64,000 nt of DNA, from NCBI RefSeq assembly GCF_950295315.1, contig NC_080179.1:76096836-76160835 (forward strand), written 5' to 3'. Under the pieces are notes generated by a model. That model ran no database searches, was not told the origin of the DNA, and was given only the letters and a program-made list of their open reading frames with translations. Shown here one piece after another: positions 1 through 9,112 of this stretch. Position numbers and translations under genes: made by a program. Position 1 is the first letter of the stretch. Each line of letters starts with the position of its first letter. The stretch is from Erinaceus europaeus. Taxonomy: Eukaryota; Chordata; Mammalia; Eulipotyphla; Erinaceidae.

Positions 1-329
1 AGAAAGAGCGGAAGGTGGAAAGCTGCCAGAGCAACGGCTGCTAGGGGTTTCACTGGCGGGATTAATGTGCCCCGCAGGCAGGGCGGGTCTCCAGGTAGAA
101 AGAAGACAGCTCGGGAAACAATGATTCTGCAAATAGCCATAGTGTCAGCAATGGAGGACGGAGGCGGGGTTGGTAGCCAGCCTGAGGCTGGACGGGAACT
201 GTGAGAGAATGGTGTGAGAGTGGAGAACTGGGCTAGAAAGCTGGATTAGGGCGGGGAGTGGCACGCATCTTACGGAGTTAGCTGTGTCCCTCCACCTGCT
301 CCAGGCCCAGTGTAAATGCACGTTTATCG
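1..329. other. unique upstream flank
   Basis: Mixed-composition sequence upstream of the CpG island. I see no recognisable exon, repeat or RNA gene. A head-to-head neighbour cannot be excluded, but open frames here have no recognisable protein content. Confidence 0.4.
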
Positions 330-1020
330 CCCTGGGTCCCTCTTGGTCCGGCTCACAGGCTGCTGGCGCGGAGGGAGGCGGAGCAGGACCCCGCCGCCGT
401 GTCGCCCGCAGAGACTGGCGCTGCTCTCCGGCGGGCCGCGGCCCTGGGAGGCTGGCTGCCACAGCGACAGTGTCCCGGCGTCCGCGTCGCAGGCCGCTCG
501 CGCGCCTGCTCCGGCCCTGCCCTCCGGGTCGCGGCGGCCCAGCCCCGCAGCTCGGCACCGCCGCCTCTGCCCGCAGCGCGCGCTCCCGCCTGACCGCGCG
601 CGCACCCCGCCCCAGCACGTGGGCACCCTGACGTCCCCGCAGCGCGCGCACGCTCCCTCCTGAAGCCCCGCCCTCTCACCGCGCACGCGCGCCCTCCTGA
701 AGCCCCGCCCACGGCGCGCCCCCTGCACCGCGCACGCGCTCCGCTCAGGCCCCGCCCACCGCCCCGCGCACGTGCGCCCTCCGAGCCCCGCCCCCTGGCG
801 CCCGCCCTTTCCCGCCCGGAGCCCGCCCCGCCTTCCTCCCGCCTTCCTCCCGCCCCGCCCCTTTCCCGCCGCGCGGCTTCCCGCACCAGAGCCCGAGCCG
901 GGCCGGGCCGCTGCAAAATGGCTGCTTTTGCGGCGGAGGTCTTCGGCCTCCCTGAGGACGAGGTGAGGGGGCGCGCGAATCCGAGGCGCGGCGGGCGGGG
1001 CGCGGGGCGGCGCGGGGGTC
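330..1020 (+). promoter_or_regulatory. NEDD4: CpG-island promoter of NEDD4 (short/C2 isoform)
   Basis: This stretch is strongly GC- and CpG-rich and runs into the first coding exon. Many GC boxes (CCCCGCCC) are visible between 600 and 870, mixed with alternating GCGCACGCGC motifs that resemble NRF1 sites. There are CACGTG E-boxes near 617 and 775 and a TGACGT half-site near 629. No TATA box stands at the expected distance. The sequence CAAAATGGCTGC over the start codon resembles a YY1 site, as in genes with short leaders. Together this indicates a TATA-less, broadly expressed promoter. The exact transcription start cannot be placed by eye. Confidence 0.8.
918..962 (+). CDS. NEDD4: NEDD4 coding exon 1 (short isoform start)
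   Basis: The exon encodes residues 1-15, MAAFAAEVFGLPEDE, closely matching the human short isoform N-terminus (MATCAVEVFGLLEDE, recalled). It ends in GAG followed by a donor, GTGAGG, at 963, in phase 0. The ATG has no upstream in-frame alternative and sits at the 3' side of the CpG island. NEDD4 is a cytosolic and membrane-recruited HECT-type E3 ubiquitin ligase. Its C2 domain binds calcium and phospholipid and also folds back on the HECT domain to hold the enzyme inactive. WW domains downstream pick PPxY substrates; both WW and HECT parts lie outside this window. The 15 residues precede the first C2 strand, which starts in exon 2. Confidence 0.93.
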
Positions 1021-1039
1021 CTCGTGCGCCTGCGGCCTG

Positions 1040-2302
1040 CACCCGCCCACCCGGCACCCCGGCACCCGCCCACCCTGCACCCCGGCACCCGCCCGGCCCT
1101 GCACCCCGGCACCCACCCGGCCCTGCACCCCGGCACCCGCCCGGCCCGGCACCCCGGTAACCACTCGACCCGGCACCCACCCGACCCAGCACCCCGGCAC
1201 CCACCCGACCCAGCACCCCGGTAACCACTCGACCCGGCACCCACCCGACCCTGCACCCCGGCACCCACCCGACCCTGCACCCCGGCACCCAACAGACCTG
1301 GCATCCCGGCACCCACCCGGCCCTGCACCCCGGCACCCACCGGACCCGGCACCCCGGCACCCACCCGACCCAGCACCCACCCGGCCCTGCACCCTGGCAC
1401 CCACCTGGCCCTGCACCCCGGCACCCACCGGACCCGGCACCCCGGCACCCACCCGGCCCGGCACCCCGGCACCCACCCAGCACCCACACGACCCAGCACC
1501 CCGGCACCCACCAGGCCCTGCACCCCAGCACCCACCCGACCCTGCACCCCAGCACCCACCCGACCCTGTACCCCGGCACCCACCCAGCCCTGCACCCCAG
1601 CACCCACCCGACCCGGCACCCACCCGGCACCCACCCGACCCGGCACCCTGGCACCCACCCGACCCGGCACCCTGGCACCCACCCGGCGCTATACCCCGGC
1701 ACCCACCTGGCACCCACCCGACCCGGCACCCCGGCACCCACCCAGCCTTGCACCCCGGCACCCACCCGGCCCTGCACCCCGGCACCCACCCAGCCTTGCA
1801 CCCCGGCACCCACCCGACCCGGCACCCACCCAGCCTTGCAACCCGGCACCCACCCGACCCGGCACCCACCCGGCCCTGCACCCCGGCACCCACCCGACCC
1901 GGCACCCACCCAGCCTTGCACCCCGGCACCCACCCGACCCGGCACCCACCCGACCCGGCACCCACCCGGCCTTGCAACCCGGCACCCACCCGGCCCTGCA
2001 CCCCGGCACCCACCCGGCCCTGCACCCCGGCACCCACCCGACCCGGCACCCACCCGACCCGGCACCCACCAGCACCTACCCGGCCCTGCACCCCGCCACC
2101 CGCCAACCCTGCACTCCGGCACCCACCCGGCCCTGCACCCCAGAACCCATCCAACCCGGCACCCACCCGACCCGGCACCCCGGCACCCACCCGGCCCTGC
2201 ACCCCGACACCCGCCCGGCCCTGCACCCCGGCACCCGCCCGGCCCTGCACCCCGGCACCCACCCGGCCCTGCAGCCCGGCACCCACCCGACCCAGCACCC
2301 TT
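1040..2302. repeat. GC-rich minisatellite with 8/16/24-bp units
   Basis: The array is built from two 8-bp blocks, GCACCCCG and GCACCCAC, with spacers CCGACCCG or CCGGCCCT, giving 16- and 24-bp repeats. It starts about 80 bp after the exon 1 donor. Long open frames on both strands (Pro/His/Thr-rich, or Gly/Ala/Val/Cys-rich) follow from the repeat lacking stops and are not genes. The C-rich + strand means a G-rich - strand. Confidence 0.95.
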
Positions 2303-2604
2303 CCCCTGATTCTGCTTTGCGTTGGGGCTGGGCAAGCCGCACTCCCACCTCGGCCGGTGTGGCTGCCCATCCCCGTGGTGCCCTCCCAGCCCACTGGCAG
2401 GAATGGCCAAACGCCTCCCCTGAGCTGGTCTCCGTGCAGCCGATCCCGCCACCATCCTGCCACCATCCCGCCACCCGGAGGGAGCAGAGCCGCTCTGACT
2501 GGCGTGGGTGGGTGTCCCTGCCCCGTGCTGACCACACTGGCTGTGCCCCTCAGCAAGGCTGGACCCAGGAGCTTGCCAGCCTGATGGGGACGAGCTTGCG
2601 ACTG
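2303..2604. other. unique intron 1 spacer between two tandem arrays
   Basis: Non-repetitive GC-rich sequence between the minisatellite and the 18-bp satellite. No exon or element recognised. Confidence 0.5.
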
Positions 2605-2879
2605 TGCGAATAGTGCTGTGTCCCGGAATAGTGCTGTGTACCGGATAGTGCTGTGTCCCGGAATAGTGCTGTGTACGGGAATAGTGCTGTGTCCCGGAAT
2701 AGTGCTGTGTACGGAAATAGTGCTGTGCACTGGAATAGTGCTGTGCACCGGAATAGTGCTGTGTCCCGGAATAGTGCTATGTCCCGGAATAGTGCTGTGT
2801 CCCGGAATAGTGCTGTGTACGGGAATAGTGCTGTGTCCCGGAATAGTGCTGTGTACCGGAATAGTGCTGTGTACCGGAA
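2605..2879. repeat. 18-bp satellite, left part
   Basis: About 15 copies of an 18-bp unit of the form GTACCGGAATAGTGCTGT, with CCC or ACGG variants. One copy near 2640 has lost a base. It is continuous with 5388-6707 once the retroviral insertion is removed. Confidence 0.95.
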
Positions 2880-3193
2880 TGTCGTTAAAATTCGGAGGCT
2901 CCAGCTGGCCGGGATAGCTTCACAGGCGGGTAACAGAGACTCGAGGACACACGGCTGGGCAGGGAAGCTGTATTTCTTTATTCAGAAACAACGATTCATA
3001 AACTAACCCAAACTAATCACCAAACAGAACTCTCTTGCATCTTTCTCACATGGCGTCGCCAAGAACTCTGGAACTCTGGAACTCTCTCTGGGTTCCTTGG
3101 GGCGGGGACATGCGGGCCTGTGAAACTAGCAGGACTGAACCAATTTTCTTGGCAGGGGGAGAGCTAGAACAACCCAATGTAAAGCATACAACA
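2880..3193 (-). repeat. 3' LTR (type A) of the ERV
   Basis: Reads TGTCGTTAAAATT to CATACAACA on the + strand. An AATAAA signal is on the - strand at 2977-2982. It pairs with 5058-5387. Confidence 0.9.
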
Positions 3194-3213
3194 ATTCCCC
3201 CTTTTCTTTTTAA
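3194..3213 (-). other. polypurine tract of the ERV
   Basis: On the - strand this is a run of A and G (AAAAGAAAAGGGGGAAT) abutting the 3' LTR, the plus-strand primer site of retroviruses. Confidence 0.85.
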
Positions 3214-4531
3214 CTAAATGACCACAGTATCAGGGGTGTGGGGTGAACAGAAACCTATATCGTACAGGCATTTTTAAAAAAGAAACTGGAACAAACATGG
3301 AGAAACATGCAAGCAAGTAACAAGAACCAGTGTGCTGCCAAGGGAAGGCCTGAGGGGGCCATTTTTTTTGCCTCTGTGGGCAAAACTTTATCAGCTTAAA
3401 AAAAACATTTCTTGCCTCTGGGGGGCGTACTTGCCTGGACAGGCATTTGCATGGGGGTGGGGAACGGCCTAGAGTCCCAAAGGCAGCTGGCTGCAATTTA
3501 CTTACTATGAAACAAAACTTGTCGTTAGCATAATCATAGCGCAGTCTAACGTTTCTAATAGAGAAGGAATTTGAGACTTTTACATATCAACAACGTCTTT
3601 TTAACCTTTTGTTACACCCATTTAAGATGGAGACACACCCTAGGTGTGCGCAGGAAAGAAAACCTCAGGCATGAGAATAATTAGCATAGCCATTGTGCGA
3701 TCTACCATTTCTAATAGAGAAGGTAATCGAGAGTTTTACATATCAACAAGTCTATTTAACCTTTTGTTACACCCACTTAAGATGGAGACACACCTTAGGT
3801 GTGCGCAGGTTTTGTTTAGACCAACTTAGTTAAAATATATTGATTGTTAACTAATTTTTACCTCAGACTTTAAATGTAAGTTAATTTTATCTTTATGAGA
3901 ATTACGTTGAAAACCTTTTTCATTTAACTTTGTCTAGTAAGAATTTAGCCTTAAAGTTACTGTTTACCAAACTTTAAACACACATATAAACATGGTCATT
4001 AATACACAAGGAGAGAAACCTTTGTTATGATGACATGTCATTTTAAACACTAATTTAGATATGTACTGTCTTAGTTGTTGGGGGGGATCACCATCCGGAG
4101 GTGGCCTCCCGCGCAGCTCCACTTCAAGGAATTGCATGTTGCGATCTCTGCACGAATCTCTGCGTACTCCAGCTTGTCTGTCTTCAGACTGGAGCTGAGG
4201 ATCTCGGCCAGGGTGCCCAGTTTCGGCAGGGAGCCCGGGAGGTTCGGGATCTGTCCAGAATTCATAGCACGAGGGCGGGCGGGCCAGCCTTGCAGAAGGC
4301 GCGGGCCGAGGTGCCCAGGGGTGGTGGCCATGATAGGCCGCCGCGGCCCTGCCCCATGGCCCTGCCATGTCTGCTGTCCTGCTCGCAGTGACCGAGCAGC
4401 ATGGAGCGATCACGCGTCCAGTGCCCTGCGCCACACGGTGGAGAGCCACTCCTGTGGGCTGGCCTTGGGCTCTTGCGTGTTGGCATCAGGCTCCTGCATG
4501 TTAGCATCGGACTCTAGCGTGTTGGCATCGG
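3214..4531 (-). mobile_element. ERV internal remnant
   Basis: No intact retroviral gene is visible. Positions 3525-3649 and 3683-3809 are an imperfect direct repeat of about 125 bp. The part from about 4080 to 4450 is GC-rich, unlike the AT-rich remainder, and contains a - strand open frame (4071-4331, 86 codons) that I do not recognise. Close to the inner primer-binding site there is a short tandem repeat around GATGCCAACAC. Confidence 0.6.
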
Positions 4532-4549
4532 GCCCAACGTTGGGCGCCA
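4532..4549 (-). other. inner primer-binding site (tRNA-Lys type)
   Basis: On the - strand TGGCGCCCAACGTTGGGC, two bases beyond the inner LTR, matching the start of Lys-tRNA primer sites. Confidence 0.8.
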
Positions 4550-4551
4550 GA

Positions 4552-5006
4552 TGTTGTTGAACCAGATGTTGTGGTGCGCGGGCTGCGGAGAAGAGAGAGG
4601 GGGTCCGGAGCGAAGAGGAAACACAAATCTTTATTTGCGCTGGCACCTCAGAGTTGGGTGCTAGAGAAGCAGGTTGGGCCACGTGGAGGTAGAGAAAATG
4701 GCCGCCTCACGCAGTAACCTTTCCTGCGTCTGAACACCGGAGTGAAGCGATGGCAAGAGAGCGAGGTGCAGAATAAGAAAGGCTTTTATAGGAGCAGCTT
4801 TCGCGAGAATGGGAAGGGGGAGGAGTAACCATAGCACTCCAGGATAGGATGATAACTCTGTGAGAGTGGGAGGGGGGAGGAGTAACCAAAGCACTCTGGA
4901 TATCGCGGGGATATAGACAATGCCCTGAGAGCACAACATGGCTGAACAGGCACTCCGAGAATGTCCCAACTCTCGCGGGAACTAGCAGTAGCCTGAGGAG
5001 ACAACA
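4552..5006 (-). repeat. inner LTR (type B)
   Basis: The ends read TGTTGT and ACAACA. On the - strand a TATA box (TATAAAAG, 4783-4790) is followed by AATAAA (4630-4635), in promoter-R order. Two U3 direct repeats of about 57 bp (4804-4858, 4861-4915) look like duplicated enhancers. The far edge could instead be near 4936, where a second ACAACA occurs. Confidence 0.75.
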
Positions 5007-5036
5007 TGGCAGATGTGACTGCATTGGCATAATTTC

Positions 5037-5055
5037 CCAGCATCGTTGGGCGCCA
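5037..5055 (-). other. outer primer-binding site (tRNA-Lys type)
   Basis: TGGCGCCCAACG on the - strand, two bases after the type A 5' LTR. The match to the Lys primer breaks down after 12-13 bases. Confidence 0.75.
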
Positions 5056-5057
5056 TT

Positions 5058-5387
5058 TGTTGTTAAAATTCGGAGGCTCTAGCTGGCCGGGATAGCTTCA
5101 CGGGCGGGTAACAGAGACTCGAGGACACACGGCTGGGCAGGGAAGCTGTATTTCTTTATTCAGAAACAACGATTCATAAACTAACCCAAACTAATCACCA
5201 AACAGAACTCTCTTGCATCTTTCTCACATGGCGGCGCCAAGAACTCTCGAACTCTGGAACTCTGGAACTCTGGAACTCTCTCAGGGTTCCTTGGGGCGGG
5301 GACAAGCGGGCCCATGAAACTAGCAGGACTGAACCAATTTTCTTGGCAGGGGGAGAGCTAGAACAACCCAATGTAAAGCATACAACA
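5058..5387 (-). repeat. 5' LTR (type A) of the ERV
   Basis: TGTTGTTAAAATT to CATACAACA. AATAAA on the - strand at 5155-5160. It contains two more copies of an 8-bp AACTCTGG step than the 3' LTR. Confidence 0.9.
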
Positions 5388-6707
5388 CCGGAATAGTGCT
5401 GTGTACCGGAATAGTACTGTGTACGGGAATAGTGCTGTGTACGGGAATAGTGCTGTGTACGGGAATAGTGCTGTGTACGGGAATAGTGCTGTGTACGGGA
5501 ATAGTGCTGTGTACCGGAATAGTGCTGTGTCCCGGAATAGTGCTGTGTCCCAGAATAGTGCTGTGTACGGGAATAGTACTGTGTACCGGAATAGTGCTGT
5601 GTACGGGAATAGTGCTGTGTACAGGAATAGTGCTGTGTCCCGGAATAGTACTGTGTACCGGAATAGTGCTGTGTACGGGAATAGTGCTGTGTACCGGAAT
5701 AGTGCTGTGCACCGGAATAGTGCTGTGTTCTGGAATAGTGCTGTGTCCCGGAATAGTACTGTGTACCGGAATAGTGCTGTGTACGGGAATAGTGCTGTGT
5801 ACCGGAATAGTGCTGTGCACCGGAATAGTGCTGTGTACAGGAATAGTGCTGTGTCCCGGAATAGTACTGTGTACCGGAATAGTGCTGTGTACAGGAATAG
5901 TGCTGTGTACGGGAATAGTGCTGTGTCCCGGAATAGTGCTGTGTTCTGGAATAGTGCTGTGTCCCGGAATAGTGCTCTGTACCGGAATAGTACTGTGTCC
6001 CAGAATAGTGCTGTGTACGGGAATAGTACTATGTATGGGAATAGTGCTGTGTCCCGGAATAGTGCTGTGTCCCGGAATAGTGCTGTGTACGGGAATAGTG
6101 CTGTGTACGGGAATAGTGCTGTGTACGGTAATAGTACTGTGTACCGGAATAGTGCTGTGTACGGGAATAGTGCTGTGTACGGGAATAGTGCTGTGTACGG
6201 GAATAGTGCTGTGTACCGGAATAGTACTGTGTACCGGAATAGTGCTGTGTACGGGAATAGTGCTGTGTACCGGAATAGTGCTGTGCACCGGAATAGTGCT
6301 GTGCACCGGAATAGTGCTGTGTCCCAGAATAGTGCTGTGTACCGGAATAGTACTGTGTACCGGAATAGTGATGTTTACCGGAATAGTACTGTGTACAGGA
6401 ATAGTGCTGTGTACGGGAATAGTGCTGTGTACCGGAATAATGCTGTGTACTGGAATAGTGCTGTGTACCGGATAGTGCTGTGTCCCGGAATAGTGCTGTG
6501 TTCTGGAATAGTGCTGTGTCCCGGAATAGTGCTCTGTACCGGAATAGTACTGTGTCCCAGAATAGTGCTGTGTACGGGAATAGTACTATGTATGGGAATA
6601 GTGCTGTGTCCCGGAATAGTGCTGTGTACTGAATAGTGCTGTGTCCCGGAATAGTGCTGTGTTCTGGAATAGTCCTGTGTACCTGAATAGTGCTGTGTAC
6701 CGTGGAC
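5388..6707. repeat. 18-bp satellite, main part
   Basis: About 73 copies of the 18-bp unit. Because 18 is a multiple of three and the unit lacks stops, frames of over 300 codons appear on both strands (hexapeptide repeats such as HSTIPV); these are artefacts. A block of about 140 bp near 5935-6075 recurs near 6490-6630 with the same variant order, showing segmental duplication inside the array. Confidence 0.95.
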
Positions 6708-7371
6708 TTTGCCGTCACCAGGCTGGCACTGCTCCAGAGTGACTTTTTCCAGAGGGAGGTAGAGAGAAAGTGCTCACAGCAGTGATGCTCCTTTCAGTGC
6801 CATGGGTGCCGGGCTCAGCCTGAGTCTGCCTGTGGTGCCGGCCCAGCGCGCTAGCCTAGTGAGCTATTTTGTAGGCCTGTCTAGTGTCTTCTGACAGTGC
6901 TGTGTCAGTTGTGCCTCCTCTTCAGACTTGCTCTGTTTTCAGAGCTCTTTGATACGCCTTTTGAAGCTACTTTGTTTCTTTTTCTTTTCTTCCTTTCTTC
7001 TTTTTTTAGACTTACTTATTAGCCCAAGAGAGGAGAGATGCAGGGGATAGGGAGCGAGAACCACAGCTGAAGCCTCCGCAATACCTCCCAGGCCACTGAA
7101 GGGGCTCTGTTTATAAACTGGGGGCAACTAGTTGGTGTAGCCAAGTTATAAAAGTATTTTTTTCAGAATGTTTTAATGTTTTTATTAGTGATTTAAAGTT
7201 ATTTTACAAAACTTAAAAAATTTTATTAGTGACTTAATATTGATTCACAAAATTTATGAGAGTAAGAATGGTAATGTATGTGATTGGAATTGAAATTCTT
7301 TTTTTTTAGCCTTCCTTTATGGAGGGGGGGGGTTTGAAATTCTTAACAACGGCTGCCAGAAAAGAGGTGAT
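6708..7371. other. intron 1 sequence with old repeat fragments
   Basis: Mostly unique. About 7000-7110 looks like a diverged SINE piece, and 7185-7260 contains ATTAGTGATTTAA-type L1 tail fragments. Confidence 0.4.
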
Positions 7372-7374
7372 AGG

Positions 7375-7850
7375 GTGGGAGAGACAGCATAATTGTTCTA
7401 CTTTTTATGTTTTTTTTAAAAAGTATTTATTTATTCCCTTCTGTTGCCTTTGTTGTTTTATTGTTGTAGTTATTACTGTTGTTATTGATGGTGTCATTGT
7501 AGGATAGGACAGAGAGAAATGGAGAGAGGAGGGGAAGACAGAGAGGGGGAGAGAAAGACAGACACCTGCAGACCTGCTTCACCGCCTGGGAAGCGACTCC
7601 CCTGCAGGTGGGGAGCCGGGGCCTCGAACCGGGATCCTTACGCCGGTCCTTGTGCTTTGTGCCACCTGCGCTTAACCCGCTGCGCCACTGCGTGACTTTT
7701 GTTCTACAAAAGACTTTCAATGAGCCTGAAGCTCCGAGATCCCAGGTTCAGTCCCGAGCACCACCATAAGCCAGAGCTGAGCAGTACTATGGTATTTCTC
7801 TGTGTCTTTCTCTCTGTCTTTCTCCTTCACTAAAATACAATAAATTAACT
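7375..7850 (+). mobile_element. family C SINE split by a family A SINE
   Basis: Head GAGACAGCATAAT at 7381 and body resuming at 7708 (CCCAGGTTCAGTCCC, GAGCTGAGCAG). The interruption at 7402-7698 is an inverted family A SINE with target duplication TTGTTCTAC on each side. Confidence 0.8.
7402..7698 (-). mobile_element. family A tRNA-derived SINE
   Basis: Full-length copy on the - strand: A-rich tail first, tRNA-like head last. Nested in the family C element. Confidence 0.9.
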
Positions 7851-8473
7851 ACTAATAATAATTAAAGAGTAAGAGGTGGTTGAGACCTGCTGCCAGCTTG
7901 GTGACCCCTCAGAAAGAGATGATAGTGTGTGAGGTGGATGCAAAGATTGCGGCTCGTGCCGCGTCAGCATTCCAGAGAAAGAGCGCTGATACTTTCCTCT
8001 TGTCACTCGTCTCCCGGCCTGTGGTTTGAACATGGCATCAGCATGGCGTCATGCACATCACTCCCCTCGGCCTGGCTGTCCTGCTGACCCTGCTCCTCAG
8101 AGTTAGACCCACTTAGCCGGCTTTCTCCTCTCATCTTGCGGAAGGACTGGCGAATTCGTGTGTCTGCTGGAAGTGAGCTTTTCGCTGAACTTGCTAAAGA
8201 ATTTGTACTTCTGGGCAGTTCCGGGGCAGGGGTCCACTCTTGGCTTGTTGGGAGTCTGGTTTTCAGTCCCACGACAAGGCGTTCTCACCAGCTCCCTTTG
8301 TCCACTTTGTCTCTATGGAGTGCGGTGAGCTCGTAAGTTAAGAGGCTTGAAAGATGAGAGACTTGATGTTGATTTCTGTCTTCTCCACTGCAGTGTGAGC
8401 TATTCGTTCAACAGACACGTATTAGCTGCTTGGCTCAGTGCAGTACTTGAGGTGTAGAGAAAGGTGGAGACAC
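7851..8473. other. unique intron 1 sequence
   Basis: No repeat or exon recognised. Short open frames have no recognisable content. Confidence 0.4.
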
Positions 8474-8750
8474 GGGGGTCGGGTGGTAGCGCAGTGGCTT
8501 AAGCGCACGTGGCTAAGCGCAAGGACCGGTGCGAGGATCCCGGTTTGAGCCCCCGGCTCCCCACCTGCAGGGGGGTCGCTTCACGGGCGGTGAAGCAGGT
8601 CTGCAGGTGTCTGTCTTTCTCTCCCCCTCTCTGTCTTCCCCTCCTCTCTCCATTTCTCTCTGTCCTATCCAACAACGGCGACATCAATAACTACAACAAT
8701 AATAACTACAACGAAACAAGGGCAACAAAAGGAAATAAATAAATAGAAAA
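8474..8750 (+). mobile_element. family A SINE
   Basis: Pol III A-box (TAGCGCAGTGG) and B-box (GGTTTGAGCCC) in the tRNA-like head, then the CT-rich body and AACAA-rich tail. Confidence 0.9.
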
Positions 8751-9033
8751 TGTAAAAAAAAAATTTCCAGGGACATGCACAGACCTCACAGGTCCAGTTT
8801 GGTGAACAATAGTCTTCACCATCATGTATAACCCACAGCCCGATTAGGTCCATGCTACCTCCATCACTCCAGAATGTCCCCTCCCCGTAGGCAGCCTCTT
8901 CTCACCATGGATTCACCTGTCTGTTCTAGAAGTCCACATGATGAAACCTTTTCTGTGTCCTATTTGTGTATGGCTTCTTTTGATGAACAGAATGTCTTTC
9001 AAGATGCCGTTGAGATTGAATTTGTAGTCCATT

Positions 9034-9112
9034 TCCTTCCTTCCTCCCTTCCTTCCTCCCTCCCTTCCTTTCTCTTTCTCTTTCTCTTTCTCTTTCTTTT
9101 TTTTTTTGCCTC
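9034..9112. repeat. polypyrimidine CCTT/CTTT tract
   Basis: Simple sequence of C and T, continuous with the tail of the - strand SINE that follows. Confidence 0.9.

Larger units (their letters stand above)
2880..5387 (-). mobile_element. class II (ERVK-like) endogenous retrovirus, internally deleted and recombinant
   Basis: Two copies of a 314-330 bp LTR flank an internal region, all oriented on the - strand. The element is bounded by a 6-bp target duplication, CCGGAA (2874-2879 and 5388-5393), the size typical of class II ERVs. A primer-binding site beginning TGGCGCCCAACG follows the 5' LTR and fits tRNA-Lys. A polypurine tract lies directly before the 3' LTR. No recognisable gag, pol or env frame remains, so it must have moved in trans. 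A second, unrelated LTR with its own primer-binding site lies inside (4552-5006). The LTR copies differ at only a handful of sites plus a 16-bp repeat-length change, so insertion is fairly recent. Confidence 0.88.

Noticed and set aside
145..663. A bidirectional or upstream gene in the CpG island
   Set aside because: Open frames are Arg/Pro/Ala-rich by composition only and lack recognisable protein segments.
324..2748. Very long Gly/Ala/Val/Cys-rich open frames on the - strand (up to 700 codons)
   Set aside because: They run through the GC minisatellite, whose unit lacks stops. No domain or non-repeat coding signal.
5320..6718. 300-400 codon frames of hexapeptide repeats on both strands
   Set aside because: They are a direct product of an 18-bp stop-free satellite in several frames.
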